Origin: an uncultured bacterium
GTDB lineage: Bacteria > Bacteroidota > Ignavibacteria > Kapaibacteriales > UBA4661
Reading direction: 5' to 3'
Assembly: GCA_937899715.1 (NCBI GenBank)
Contig: CALCNX010000006.1
Coordinates: forward strand, 1-57,654
DNA: 57,654 bases
Part shown: positions 9,346-18,373 of the stretch, piece by piece
How positions within the stretch are numbered: position 1 is the stretch's first letter
Layout of the letters: each line of letters starts with the position of its first letter
Made by a program: the position numbers and the translations under genes
The notes under the pieces: model-generated
Databases searched by the model: none
Told to the model about the DNA's origin: nothing
Seen by the model: the letters and a program-made list of their open reading frames with translations, nothing else

Positions 9346-9381
9346 GAGTTTTGAATAGTGAGTTTTGAATAGTGAGTTTTG
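9346..9381. repeat. Short tandem repeat between serA and hisG
   Basis: Two perfect copies of the 14-base unit GAGTTTTGAATAGT (9346-9359 and 9360-9373) are followed by a partial third (GAGTTTTG, 9374-9381). They fill most of the 67-bp gap between serA and hisG. No hairpin is formed; function unknown, possibly slippage debris. Confidence 0.75.
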
Positions 9382-9391
9382 AGGAGAAAAT

Positions 9392-10600
9392 TTAGTACAG
9401 AATCCGCACACGAATTGTATTGCTCACGTTTTGCAAATCCTCCAAAAGCGATACGTCGTATTCTTTATCCACATCAGCAATAACGTAACCAATCGTTGGG
9501 TCTGTGCCAAGATATTGCGAAACGACATTGACGGAGTTTCGTGCAAAAATGCTGTTCAGTTGTGAAAGTACGCCCGGTACGTTGCGGTGAATGTGCAAAA
9601 GTCGGTGCGTGTTCTTGAGCGACGGAAGCTGGATACGCGGGAAGTTCACGGCGGAAAATGTGCTGCCCGCCATCATGTACTCCACCAGTTTGCCGGAAAC
9701 AAATTCCCCGATGTTAAACTGCGCTTCTTCGGTACTGCCCCCAATGTGCGGCGTGAGCAGAACGTTCGGCATATTTTGCAACGGCGAAGAAAATGTTTTT
9801 TCGTTTCCCGCAGGTTCTATGGGAAACACATCCACTGCGGCTCCGGCGATTTTTCCCGAAACGAGGTGCTTGTGCAGTGCATCCAGATTGACCACGTGCC
9901 CACGACTAAGATTGATAAAGTGCGCACCGTCTTTCATCATGGCAAACTGCGCGTCGTCCATGAGGTTCGTGTTATCGGGGCTGCCGTCCACGTGTACTGT
10001 TACCACGTCCGCCACGCGCAGAACTTCTTCCAGCGAGGACATCTTCACGGCATTGCCAATGCTGAGTTTATCTACGGCATCGTAGTAATAGACCCTCATT
10101 CCAAGCCCTTCGGCAAGCACAGATACCTGTGAGCCGATATTACCGAAACCGATAATACCGAGACTTTTACCGCGAACTTCTCGCGCACCGACGGCAGATT
10201 TTATCCACTCTCCGGCATGAAGGCTGGAAATCTTGTTATACAATCCACGCATAAGAAAAATAATTTCGCCGATAATCATTTCTGCCACCGAGCGCGTGTT
10301 GCTGTATGGCGCATTGAAGGCAGGAATACCACGCAAAGCGGCGGCATCAAGGTTGATTTGATTCGTGCCGATGCAATATGCGCCGATTGCCTGCAGGCTC
10401 TTTGCGTTATCCAGAACGCGCTCCGTTACTAATGTTCGTGAGCGGATACCCAAAAGCGACACGCCGTCCAATGCTTTGATAAGGTCATCCTCATCAAGTC
10501 CTTGCTTGCGGGTTTCGATTTCAACGGCTTCCCCAAAATTGGCATTTTTCAGGATTTGTACGCCGGAGTCGTGTATGTTTTCCAGTAAGAGAATTTTCAT
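9392..10600 (-). CDS. serA: D-3-phosphoglycerate dehydrogenase (SerA)
   Basis: Oxidises 3-phosphoglycerate with NAD to 3-phosphohydroxypyruvate, the first step of serine synthesis. The 402-residue length matches the E. coli-type enzyme with one C-terminal ACT domain. Visible features: substrate-binding stretch GIRSRTLVTERVLDNA, nucleotide-binding GFGNIGSQVSVLAEGLGM near residue 155, catalytic region ending TPHIGGSTEEAQ with the catalytic His, and the ACT domain from NVPGVLSQLNSIF to the end, which in relatives binds serine for feedback inhibition. The gene is 76 bp downstream of the DegT-family aminotransferase gene on the same strand. No serC or serB is in the window. Confidence 0.95.
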   Translation of the reverse strand: MKILLLENIHDSGVQILKNANFGEAVEIETRKQGLDEDDLIKALDGVSLLGIRSRTLVTERVLDNAKSLQAIGAYCIGTNQINLDAAALRGIPAFNAPYSNTRSVAEMIIGEIIFLMRGLYNKISSLHAGEWIKSAVGAREVRGKSLGIIGFGNIGSQVSVLAEGLGMRVYYYDAVDKLSIGNAVKMSSLEEVLRVADVVTVHVDGSPDNTNLMDDAQFAMMKDGAHFINLSRGHVVNLDALHKHLVSGKIAGAAVDVFPIEPAGNEKTFSSPLQNMPNVLLTPHIGGSTEEAQFNIGEFVSGKLVEYMMAGSTFSAVNFPRIQLPSLKNTHRLLHIHRNVPGVLSQLNSIFARNSVNVVSQYLGTDPTIGYVIADVDKEYDVSLLEDLQNVSNTIRVRILY

Positions 10601-10676
10601 AGACGGTAGAATAATGAAAAAGGCTCATCGCACAGCCCAAGACTATACGATGAGCACAGAATATAACGAAAATTTA

Positions 10677-12008
10677 TCAGTGTTTTCCATTTTTCGGCAC
10701 GAGATCGAAACGATTCTCATACACTTTTTCAAATGCGTGTACAAAATCGTCCATATCGGCGCGGGTCATCGGCGGGCGCATATACTCGTGCGTGAAAAGT
10801 TTGTTGTAGTGCATATCTTCCGTGACCGGGCACAAGCCCTTGCCATAATTCGGCTTCCCGTCGTAGCGCGGACAGTTGAAAGAGCATTTTGTGCCTTGCA
10901 GCGTTTGATACATCGGCTGCAAATACAAAGGTTCTGTATAACCGTAACCAAGCAAACTTCCAGTGGATTCGCGCAAGTGCGCCGAAGGGATTTCCGCCTG
11001 CACCGCTTGAATAAAAGCGTTACGGTGAACACCAATAACGTCGGCATCAAATTTGAATGCCTGCACGTAATACACGTGGCGGCTATCGCGCTCCACAGGA
11101 GGCGTAATACCGGGAATCTGTGCAAGTTTGGATGCCACATAGTGACAATTTTCAATGCGTTCGGCAATATAGCTTTCCAAGCGATCTAGCTGTGTGCTGC
11201 CGATGGCGCACTGCATCTCGGTCAGGCGATAATTAAAACCAATCATATTCGTAAAATCGCTCATGCCCTTGTCTTTAAGCGAAGTTTCGGCATGATTGCG
11301 GATAAGTTGGATTTTCTCAGCAAACGTGTCATTATTGGTCGTTACCATACCGCCTTCACCCGTGTGGATGTGCTTGTGATAGTTCAGGCTAAACACGCCC
11401 ATATCACCGATTGTTCCGACCATACGACCCTTGTAGGTGGTCAGTGGTGCTTGAGCGCAGTCTTCAATCACAACGAGGTTGTGCTTGCGGGCAATCTCCA
11501 TAATCGGATCCATATCCGCTGCGTGACCGAAGATATGCACGACCATAATGGCTTTCGTGCGCGGTGTGATGCGCTCTTCGATGCTTTTCGGGTCAAGCGT
11601 AAAGGTGTCGGGGTCAATATCAGCAAAAATCGGTACTGCACCGTACACGAGTGCGCAGATTGCGGAGGCGCTCATGGTATAAGGAGAAACGATAAGTTCA
11701 TCGCCCGGTCCCAAGCCCGCCGCACCAACAGCAGCAAATAAGCCGCTTGTGTTGGAATTGACACTAATCGTGTGCTTGGCGTTGAAGATTTTCGACCATT
11801 TTTCCTCAAACTCGCGCACTTTAGGTCCACCAAAGAAGTCATCCATCCAGCAGCCCAGAAATTGGGAGAGATTGCCGGAATCCAGCACTTCCATAGCGGC
11901 TTTTTTCTCGGCATCGGTGATGGTATTGTACGCCGGAAAAAGTTCCGTGCGAACGGGTGTGCCGCCGTGAATGGCGAGTTTACTTTTGATTGCGATTGTC
12001 GCAGACAT
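10677..12008 (-). CDS. DegT/DnrJ/EryC1/StrS-family PLP aminotransferase
   Basis: A 443-residue fold-type I aminotransferase of the sugar/cyclitol class. Landmarks: GGTPVRTELFPAYN at the start, NSNTSGLFAAVGAAGLGPGD, IEDCAQAPLTT with the PLP-contacting Asp183, and the PLP-lysine Lys212 in SLNYHKHIHTGEGG. Such enzymes transfer an amino group, usually from glutamate or glutamine, to a keto group on a sugar nucleotide or cyclitol. The C-terminal third has a cysteine-rich loop (KCSFNCPRYD...GLCPVTE) seen in the inosose aminotransferase-like branch, so a keto-cyclitol or keto-sugar acid substrate is possible; this is inference. A Gfo/Idh oxidoreductase, the usual source of the keto substrate for such enzymes, is encoded 158 bp upstream on the same strand. 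Confidence 0.88.
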   Translation of the reverse strand: MSATIAIKSKLAIHGGTPVRTELFPAYNTITDAEKKAAMEVLDSGNLSQFLGCWMDDFFGGPKVREFEEKWSKIFNAKHTISVNSNTSGLFAAVGAAGLGPGDELIVSPYTMSASAICALVYGAVPIFADIDPDTFTLDPKSIEERITPRTKAIMVVHIFGHAADMDPIMEIARKHNLVVIEDCAQAPLTTYKGRMVGTIGDMGVFSLNYHKHIHTGEGGMVTTNNDTFAEKIQLIRNHAETSLKDKGMSDFTNMIGFNYRLTEMQCAIGSTQLDRLESYIAERIENCHYVASKLAQIPGITPPVERDSRHVYYVQAFKFDADVIGVHRNAFIQAVQAEIPSAHLRESTGSLLGYGYTEPLYLQPMYQTLQGTKCSFNCPRYDGKPNYGKGLCPVTEDMHYNKLFTHEYMRPPMTRADMDDFVHAFEKVYENRFDLVPKNGKH

Positions 12009-12146
12009 GAGAATATTCCTTTGAAAAATAAACGAGGGTCTATATCAGAATTTTAGGATGAGAGTTCGACAATTTTTCGCTTATACTTCGATAAATTCCT
12101 CCATGATTGGCATTAGTATCGGTTTGCCGCATTCAAGCAGGGTTTG

Positions 12147-12165
12147 ATACTTCTGAGAGAAGTAT
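12147..12165. other. Hairpin just after the oxidoreductase stop
   Basis: A perfect 8-bp inverted repeat, ATACTTCT / AGAAGTAT with a GAG loop, lies immediately 3' of the oxidoreductase stop codon. There is no T-run, so it is more likely an mRNA end-stabilising or processing hairpin than a terminator. Confidence 0.4.
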
Positions 12166-12166
12166 G

Positions 12167-13171
12167 CTAGATGCACGGCAAAGACTGCATACGTTTACAA
12201 AGTCGTAAGGTTTCAAGCGCTGTTTCACCTGTGGAAGCAAGCGCTGTGCCGGAGCGTAATGTTTGGTATGCTGCGGCGACAGCTTCGCGCATTGCTTGGG
12301 AAGCATCAATACATGAGGTTGTGCGCTCGGAAAACTCGAAGAAGCTGGGATATGTTTGGTTCTCGCGGAGGCTTGCCACTGTCAGGAATGAGCCGTTTAA
12401 CTCTTCCAGTTTGATAGCTGTTTTCTCAAAGATAATTTCCAGTTCAATGGGCGACATCAGACGTGTATCGTAGCCTTCAATCATCACGGGGAACGTGCTA
12501 CCGTCTGCAATACTTGATTGCATCAGTGCTGCGGCAGAAATAGTCAGGTCGTCGGGCGTGTAATCCTGAACGCTGTGGAGAATTACGCCGCCGAGAATCT
12601 CAGGTTTGGTGAACATACTCAGCAAATCTACAAAGTGCGAAGCATTGTGCAAAAAGCCCTTGTAATACTTCATACGTGCCGATACAACCTTACCAAAATT
12701 ACCCGAAAGCGCTTGTGCGCTAAGGTGTTGGAAATCGGGCAGCCATCGCCGCGAGTAGTTGATCGCTAAATGAACACCGTGCTGCTGATAAAGCTCAACC
12801 AATGCAGATGCCTCTTCAATATTGGCACTCAAGGGTTTTTCGCAGAGAACGAGTTTGGGCTTGAGCGCAAGAACATCTTGCAAATACTGTGCGTGGGTGT
12901 GATCGGGTGTGCAAATGCTCACGAGGTCATAGTCCACATCACGCACATCGTCTAAACACCGACCATAGTGCGGAATGTTCCACACCTCAGCAGCTTCTTT
13001 TGCGCGTTCCGGCTGCTCGTCAATAATTGCTACAACGCGAAAACCACCATGCCGCAAAAAGCCTTTGACGTGGGTAAAAATATCATCACCCTCCAGCGTG
13101 TCGAAGCGGTGCGCGATATTACCCGCGCCGCAGACAAGGACGGAATAAAGATGTGTCGAAGGATTTTTCAT
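12167..13171 (-). CDS. Gfo/Idh/MocA-family NAD(P)-dependent oxidoreductase
   Basis: A 334-residue two-domain dehydrogenase. The N-terminal Rossmann fold starts VLVCGAGNIAHRFD; the family signature EKPLS with its catalytic lysine is in LCEKPLSANIEEAS, followed by the INYSRRWLPDF stretch that packs on the substrate. Relatives oxidise hydroxyl groups of sugars, sugar nucleotides or inositols. ATG 13171 is chosen because GAGG (13177-13180 on the minus strand) sits just upstream at good distance; upstream starts at 13186 and 13198 lie inside the arginine deiminase gene without such a site. The 7-bp gap to the deiminase stop, with the ribosome binding site overlapping that stop, predicts coupled translation. 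Substrate unknown; pairing with the DegT-family aminotransferase suggests oxidation followed by amination. Confidence 0.88.
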   Translation of the reverse strand: MKNPSTHLYSVLVCGAGNIAHRFDTLEGDDIFTHVKGFLRHGGFRVVAIIDEQPERAKEAAEVWNIPHYGRCLDDVRDVDYDLVSICTPDHTHAQYLQDVLALKPKLVLCEKPLSANIEEASALVELYQQHGVHLAINYSRRWLPDFQHLSAQALSGNFGKVVSARMKYYKGFLHNASHFVDLLSMFTKPEILGGVILHSVQDYTPDDLTISAAALMQSSIADGSTFPVMIEGYDTRLMSPIELEIIFEKTAIKLEELNGSFLTVASLRENQTYPSFFEFSERTTSCIDASQAMREAVAAAYQTLRSGTALASTGETALETLRLCKRMQSLPCI

Positions 13172-13176
13172 CTTTT

Positions 13177-13180
13177 CCTC
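13177..13180 (-). promoter_or_regulatory. Ribosome binding site overlapping the arcA stop
   Basis: The minus strand reads GTGTGAGGAAAAGATG: the TGA stop of the deiminase gene is part of the GAGG Shine-Dalgarno of the oxidoreductase, 6 nt before its ATG. This decides the oxidoreductase start and ties translation of the two genes. Confidence 0.75.
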
Positions 13181-14387
13181 ACACATTCTCACGCTCAATG
13201 GGCAGAGTCATACACCGCGCTCCGCCCAGACCCCGCACCAGTTCCGAGCCATCAAAGTCCAACACTTCAATTCCGGCAGCTCTGAGTGCAGCATTTGTGC
13301 GCTGGTTGCGGTCGTAGCCGACGACAACGCCCGGTGCAATCGTGAAGACGTTCGCGCCGTCGGTACGCTGTTCGCGGTCGGCATAGTATTTATCGCCACC
13401 GGCAACCTCAATAATAGTTAATGCTCCAAATTCATCTTGCAAGACATCCATAAATGTCCGCCCTTCGGTGTGAAGGCGGAAGCCTTTTTCATTGTCGGCA
13501 GCTTCGTATAGCCGGGTTTGCGGGGATTCCATGAAGCCGCGCTTGTGGGCGCAAATCGTCTGGGGAGCCACAATCGTGAACACCGTGTCGAGGTGCATAT
13601 ATTCTCGTTTGGGCGGCACAAGCACTTCATAAAGCCGCTTAACCTGACCATTTTGAAAAAGATTTGTTGCCAATCGCGCAATGGCTTCGGTACTGGTGCG
13701 TTCGCTGCATCCGATGGCAACAGCTTCGGCGTTCAGCATCACGACATCACCACCCTCCACAGAACTGTATCGCTCGTCATTTTTGGTGCCATAGACAAAA
13801 CTGTCGCCCTTCAAAAATCGCGGATGATACCGAAAAACATTTTCGGTCAGCAAGGATTCGCGTACTCTTGCGGGATAAAACATATTTGAGGAAATAATGC
13901 GGTCGCCCACAATAGCTGCTGGGTCGCGCATAAAATAGACATTAGGAACAGGAGAAATCATCATCCAGTCGTCCGGCAAATACTGGCTCACCTTGAAGCC
14001 TTTTGCACGTGCTTCATTTGCCCGCAAGCCCGCCAGAAGGATGGTTGCAAGCTCTTTTGTGGGCAAAAGCATCAGGTCGTTCATAATGCTTTCGCAGCGC
14101 TCTAGGGCAACAACGGCTTCGAGCGTGTCGTAGCGGGCGGCCTCATCACGGAGCATTTCTTCCAAAAGGTTCTCAAAGTAGAGTATTTCTGCGCCTTTGG
14201 AGCCGATAAGTGTTGCAAAGTGGTCGTGCTCGCTTTGAATTTTCTGCAAAAACGGAATGTCCTCAAAAAGGTACGTGCGGTAGTTGTCCGGCAGCAAACG
14301 GTCTATTTCTGCACTCGGGCGGTGCATGATGACAGTCTTGAGCAGTCCGTATTCTGAGGTAACGTTCAGGCGCTGTGTTTTCGTCAT
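13179..14387 (-). CDS. arcA: Arginine deiminase
   Basis: Hydrolyses arginine to citrulline and ammonia. The 402-residue length and the guanidino-modifying fold motifs are all present: YFMRDPAAIVGDR near residue 160, EGGDVVML, HLDTVFTIV with the catalytic His, and the nucleophile Cys392 in GGARCMTLP close to the C-terminus. ATG 14387 is used because the conserved N-terminus begins there (TSEYGLLKTVIMHRP); the ATG at 14414 adds nine residues. Neighbours: the citrulline-ureidase-like ctlX gene ends 46 bp upstream and the oxidoreductase begins 8 bp downstream. No arcB, arcC or arginine/ornithine antiporter is nearby, so the classical ATP-generating arginine pathway is not encoded here. Confidence 0.93.
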   Translation of the reverse strand: MTKTQRLNVTSEYGLLKTVIMHRPSAEIDRLLPDNYRTYLFEDIPFLQKIQSEHDHFATLIGSKGAEILYFENLLEEMLRDEAARYDTLEAVVALERCESIMNDLMLLPTKELATILLAGLRANEARAKGFKVSQYLPDDWMMISPVPNVYFMRDPAAIVGDRIISSNMFYPARVRESLLTENVFRYHPRFLKGDSFVYGTKNDERYSSVEGGDVVMLNAEAVAIGCSERTSTEAIARLATNLFQNGQVKRLYEVLVPPKREYMHLDTVFTIVAPQTICAHKRGFMESPQTRLYEAADNEKGFRLHTEGRTFMDVLQDEFGALTIIEVAGGDKYYADREQRTDGANVFTIAPGVVVGYDRNQRTNAALRAAGIEVLDFDGSELVRGLGGARCMTLPIERENV

Positions 14388-14432
14388 AACGTGAGCGGAT
14401 GAAAAAATGAACAAGCGATTACAAAGATAGTG

Positions 14433-15365
14433 TTAATCCTTTTCAGGAGCAAAAATCTCCGCCAGCATACACCGTGCCGAGCCGCCGCCATAGCGTTCAA
14501 TGACATCCAGCGGTGCATGAAGGATCGCGGAATTATGCTGTAACGCTGTGATTTGCTCCGGCGTGAGAGCGTTATATGCACGTGAGGACATTACCCAAAA
14601 TTTCTTGCCGTCCTTACTTTGCAAATGCAGCATATTTCCGGCAAATTCGTCCATCTGCGCTTCGCTAATTTCAACAACGACCCCTTGATGCTTCCGCAAG
14701 GAATCAAGCACTACTTGGCGTTCTCCTGCATCAGGGATAACATCGGCGCAAATAACCGACGCGCCGTCACCGACAGCCATCATCACGTTTGTGTGGTAAA
14801 TCTGCCCGCCATCCTTGCGGCGCGAGGTAAATTCAATAGCGGCATAGCCCATTCGTTGTGCAAATTCACGAAGCGCCTCGGAGTGCATCCGCGAGGAGCG
14901 ATTTGCATAAACAATCTTGTTATCTCTGTCCAGCACGAGGCTTCCTGTGCCTTCAAGAAAAATGCCATTATCTTCAAAACCCGATAAATCCTCTGTCTTG
15001 GCAAATCCGAAACGATTGGCAAGGTCAATGACAATATCCGCGCGGCGCTCTAAACGGCGGTTCTCCGGCTCCATCGGGTAGAGGACAATGCGCCCATCAT
15101 CGTGTGTGGAAATCCAGTTATTCGGAAAAATCGAATCCGGTGTATGCGGTTCCGATGTATCTTCCACCGTCATCACGCTTATTCCCACTTCACGGAGCAC
15201 CTCCACAAAACGGGTAAATTCTTCGCGTGCGGCGGTTTGTATTGTTTGCCGTGCCTCGCCGGACAAGCCTGTATCGGCTTCCATAAAGGAATTTGTCTCT
15301 GCCGCGTCAGGATTAAAGCCGAACTGCACGGGCGCTATCATCAGAACGGTATTCGTGGTTTGCAT
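14433..15365 (-). CDS. ctlX: CtlX-type amidinotransferase-fold hydrolase (putative citrulline ureidase)
   Basis: A 310-residue protein of the guanidino-modifying superfamily, the same fold as arginine deiminase but a different branch. Motifs: IAPVQFGFNPDAAETN near the N-terminus, PDSIFPNNWIS about residue 77-87, FLEGTGSLVLDR, and the nucleophile Cys299 in GGGSARCMLAE at the C-terminus. Relatives named CtlX/citrulline ureidase split citrulline into ornithine, CO2 and ammonia. Next to arginine deiminase, this gives a plausible non-phosphorolytic route from arginine to ornithine with release of three nitrogens as ammonia. The substrate is inferred from family and context. It is the first gene of the run; the region before it has no recognised promoter. 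Confidence 0.85.
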   Translation of the reverse strand: MQTTNTVLMIAPVQFGFNPDAAETNSFMEADTGLSGEARQTIQTAAREEFTRFVEVLREVGISVMTVEDTSEPHTPDSIFPNNWISTHDDGRIVLYPMEPENRRLERRADIVIDLANRFGFAKTEDLSGFEDNGIFLEGTGSLVLDRDNKIVYANRSSRMHSEALREFAQRMGYAAIEFTSRRKDGGQIYHTNVMMAVGDGASVICADVIPDAGERQVVLDSLRKHQGVVVEISEAQMDEFAGNMLHLQSKDGKKFWVMSSRAYNALTPEQITALQHNSAILHAPLDVIERYGGGSARCMLAEIFAPEKD

Positions 15366-15432
15366 TTCTGGAATCGTTATTGCTGATTTGGTGGAATAGA
15401 AGGGTTGCTCTTATATCTGGGTTTCTCAAACA

Positions 15433-17319
15433 TCATCCAAGATTAAAGCGCCGCACCAAACTCTGTAATGACTGAACTGTTTGGTTCAGGTCATCAGTTG
15501 TGCGGGCAATTTCTATGGTTGTTTGGCTGGATTCTTCTGCTACGGTGCTGATACCGTCAAGGTTTGTAGCCACTTCCTTGCTTGCGTTCATCTGCGCTTC
15601 GCTAGCATGGGCGAGGTGCTGAATCGTTACAGAAACCGCGTCAATCCTTGCGATAATCGTACCTAGCGCTTTTGCTGCATTGGCAGCAGACATTTTACCC
15701 GCTTCCACTTCCTTTGTTCCGGCATCAATAGCCGACACGGCAGCATCGGTATCACGCTGAATTTGCTTTATCATGGTGCTGATTTGCTTTGTGGCTTGCT
15801 GAGTGCGCTCGGCAAGTTTACGGACTTCATCGGCTACCACCGCAAAGCCGCGCCCTTGGTCGCCTGCACGAGCCGCTTCAATGGCTGCATTGAGCGCTAA
15901 AAGATTCGTCTGGTCGGCGATTTCTTCAATCACTTGCACAATATCGCCGATTTGCTGGCTACTTTCACCAAGCGAGCGGACACTTTGCGATGATGTTGTT
16001 ACCACATCGGCAAGGCGATTTATACCGTGAATCGTTGTCGTGATAATTTCGCCACCGCGCTTGGCTTCATTGCTCGCTTCGGCAGCCTGTTTGGAGGCTT
16101 CGCGGGCTTCGGTGGTATTTTGCTCACTGTCCTCTGCCATACGATTGACAGTATCGGCGACAACAGAAATTTGACGCGCTTCCTGCTCTATTCCAGACGA
16201 CATTTGCTCGGCGCTTGAGGCTATATGGTTCGTCACGGTTGCCGTCATTTCCACAGCAGCCGCTACTTGTGTGACCATTCCGCGAATGTTCTCTACAGCA
16301 GCGTTGTAGCCGTAAATCAACCCCTCCATTTCCTCGTCGCTTGAAATACTATCGTCCTTACGCAATTTCAGTTCTTGCGTCAGATCGCCTTGTGCGAATT
16401 GCTCCACACTTGCCAGCATCATGTCAAAGCTATCTTTCAAGTATTGGCGCTCGGCTTCGGACTGCTCCACTGCCTCATCAATTTTCCGCTCCACACCGGT
16501 TTTTTCCACCGCAAGTGCCATCATGCCATCGCGGAGATTGGAAACCATTCTGTTGAACGCCCGCCCAAGCTGCCCAAGTTCGTCATTACCAGTCATCATC
16601 ACCGATTGGTCAATATCGCCTTTGGCAACTTTATTGGCTTTGTCGGTGATTTCGCGGAGTGGAGAATTGATACAGTAATTGAGCAAACGCCCTGCGCCGA
16701 TAGCAACAATGATACTCAAGAGCGACACAACTGCCATCAGAATTGTTACCATCTGTCCGCGCTGCACCGTTTGTTTTTCAAATACCTCTGCCTGCTCGCG
16801 GTTGATGCGAATGAGATTGCGCAAGCGCACAAAAACTTCATCCGATTTTGTTCTGCCTGCACCGTAAATGATTTCGAGCGCATCCTCTTTGCGACCGGAA
16901 AGCGCCAACTCAATAAGGTTATCACGGCTTGCTCGATACGCCTGCAAAATGGGAAGAAATTCATTGAAGGCAATTTGCTCATCGTTGCCGGAAATAAGCG
17001 GTTTATAGAGTGCAAGCAAGGAATCGGTCGTATTGTGATACCCCCGAATATGCTCTGCCGTCCGAATTGCGGACAACGAATCATCGTGTAAGACCATATC
17101 TCGCGCCAGCACACGCTTTTGCTGCAAGACATCTTCCAGCTCGCTTAGAAGGCTGATGGTAACAAGATTCTTCTCATAAATCTCGCGTACATGATTCGTC
17201 ATATACCCCGACGAAACAACAGCAATCACGCCGCCCGCACAGACAAGCGCCACCACGACCCCAAAGGCAATCATGAACTTTTGCGTAAGCCGCGCATGAA
17301 TCAAAAACCACTGAAGCAT
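15433..17319 (-). CDS. Methyl-accepting chemotaxis protein
   Basis: A 628-residue transmembrane chemoreceptor. The first membrane helix (MIAFGVVVALVCAGGVIAVV) is near the N-terminus, followed by a four-helix-bundle type periplasmic sensor (about 40-215), a second helix (MAVVSLLSIIVAIGAG), a HAMP domain with an extended linker, and a signalling domain with the conserved tip EEIADQTNLLALNAAIEAA...GFAVVADEVRKLAERT that binds CheA and CheW. No CheR-binding pentapeptide is at the C-terminus. ATG 17319 is chosen because earlier residues of the open frame (from 17472) overlap the ROK gene and do not resemble a receptor. It lies 55 bp after the ROK gene on the same strand. No che genes are in the window. 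Confidence 0.93.
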   Translation of the reverse strand: MLQWFLIHARLTQKFMIAFGVVVALVCAGGVIAVVSSGYMTNHVREIYEKNLVTISLLSELEDVLQQKRVLARDMVLHDDSLSAIRTAEHIRGYHNTTDSLLALYKPLISGNDEQIAFNEFLPILQAYRASRDNLIELALSGRKEDALEIIYGAGRTKSDEVFVRLRNLIRINREQAEVFEKQTVQRGQMVTILMAVVSLLSIIVAIGAGRLLNYCINSPLREITDKANKVAKGDIDQSVMMTGNDELGQLGRAFNRMVSNLRDGMMALAVEKTGVERKIDEAVEQSEAERQYLKDSFDMMLASVEQFAQGDLTQELKLRKDDSISSDEEMEGLIYGYNAAVENIRGMVTQVAAAVEMTATVTNHIASSAEQMSSGIEQEARQISVVADTVNRMAEDSEQNTTEAREASKQAAEASNEAKRGGEIITTTIHGINRLADVVTTSSQSVRSLGESSQQIGDIVQVIEEIADQTNLLALNAAIEAARAGDQGRGFAVVADEVRKLAERTQQATKQISTMIKQIQRDTDAAVSAIDAGTKEVEAGKMSAANAAKALGTIIARIDAVSVTIQHLAHASEAQMNASKEVATNLDGISTVAEESSQTTIEIARTTDDLNQTVQSLQSLVRRFNLG

Positions 17320-17374
17320 AACAATTGAGAAATTACGAATGAAGAAGTACGAATTAGGTCGTTGCTTGTCCTGT

Positions 17375-18313
17375 TTAACGCTGCTCAAGATGCAACTTGC
17401 CAAGCATTGCCGCGCCGACAAGCCCGGCGGTGCTTCCAAAGCGAGCTGGACGGATTTCCGATTCAGGTGCAATTGTTGGCAGGGAGCGCGTTTTCAGCAT
17501 TTGCCGTGCCGTATCCAGGAAAATGGGATGCGCTTGCGAGACACCGCCGCCCACAATCACAATGCGCATATCCAAAATGGCAAGCATGGAGCACAACCCC
17601 AATCCAAGCAACATTCCTGCACGCTCCAGACACGCAAGCGCCGCAGCATCATGACGCACGGCAGCCTCGGAAATATCCTTGACATCCAATTCCTGAACCT
17701 GATGCAAAAGCGATTCTGGGTACCGCTTTGCGATGCGTTTTGCCATGCGAATCAATCCATGACGACCAATAGCCTCTTCCAACGTGCCTGTGCGAAAGCT
17801 AACACGTTCATTTTCTTCCGGCTCGGCATCAACATTGATAAGAACGTGACCACACTCGCCGCCGCCGCCACGCTCTCCCGTGAAAATCTTCTGGTCAACG
17901 ATAATTCCTCCACCAACGCCCGTGCCGAGTGTGATATAGAGAAAATGCGTGTCATTTTTTCCGGCACCAAGCGTGGCTTCGGCAAATGCCGCCACATTAG
18001 CATCGTTATCAACTGCTACCGGCACCGTGGCGACCGATTGCAAGAGTTCAACAAGCGGCACAATACCCCAGCCGGGAAGATTCGGCGGGTGATACACACA
18101 GCCGTCTTTGGGATTAACCACCGAGGGAAAGCCCACACCGATAGAATCCGATTCGGTGGTGAGCCTGCGGACAATACTTTGCAACTGGTCTATCATTGCA
18201 TCCTTGCCGGATGCGGGATTGGTAGGCGTGGAAGATTGCTGCTTTATTTCGCCATCTGCCGTCACAATACCGTATTTAATGGACGTGCCACCGATGTCAA
18301 TACCTGCGTACAT
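17375..18313 (-). CDS. ROK-family sugar kinase lacking the zinc motif
   Basis: A 312-residue ROK (repressor, ORF, kinase) protein without a DNA-binding domain, so a probable glucokinase or related hexose kinase. The phosphate-binding motif GIDIGGTSIKYG is at the start, VDNDANVAAFAE holds the catalytic Asp, and YITLGTGVGGGI is the second phosphate motif. The family zinc site (C-x-C-G-x-x-G-C) that should follow GECGHVLI is missing: the corresponding stretch reads NVDAEPEENERVSF with no cysteine. The usual His of the GH pair is kept. The structural role of zinc may be replaced or the protein may act on another substrate. Start ATG 18313 directly precedes the fold. Confidence 0.88.
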   Translation of the reverse strand: MYAGIDIGGTSIKYGIVTADGEIKQQSSTPTNPASGKDAMIDQLQSIVRRLTTESDSIGVGFPSVVNPKDGCVYHPPNLPGWGIVPLVELLQSVATVPVAVDNDANVAAFAEATLGAGKNDTHFLYITLGTGVGGGIIVDQKIFTGERGGGGECGHVLINVDAEPEENERVSFRTGTLEEAIGRHGLIRMAKRIAKRYPESLLHQVQELDVKDISEAAVRHDAAALACLERAGMLLGLGLCSMLAILDMRIVIVGGGVSQAHPIFLDTARQMLKTRSLPTIAPESEIRPARFGSTAGLVGAAMLGKLHLEQR

Positions 18314-18373
18314 AGTGGAAAAGAATGAAATGAAAGATTGAAGTGATTATGTTTGCTCGCGTTATTGTCCGCA

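Noticed and set aside
10677..15365. Streptidine-like (amidinotransferase plus inosose aminotransferase) antibiotic cluster
   Set aside because: The guanidino-fold enzymes match hydrolases (deiminase and CtlX), not StrB-type amidinotransferases, and no phosphatase, kinase or resistance genes are present.
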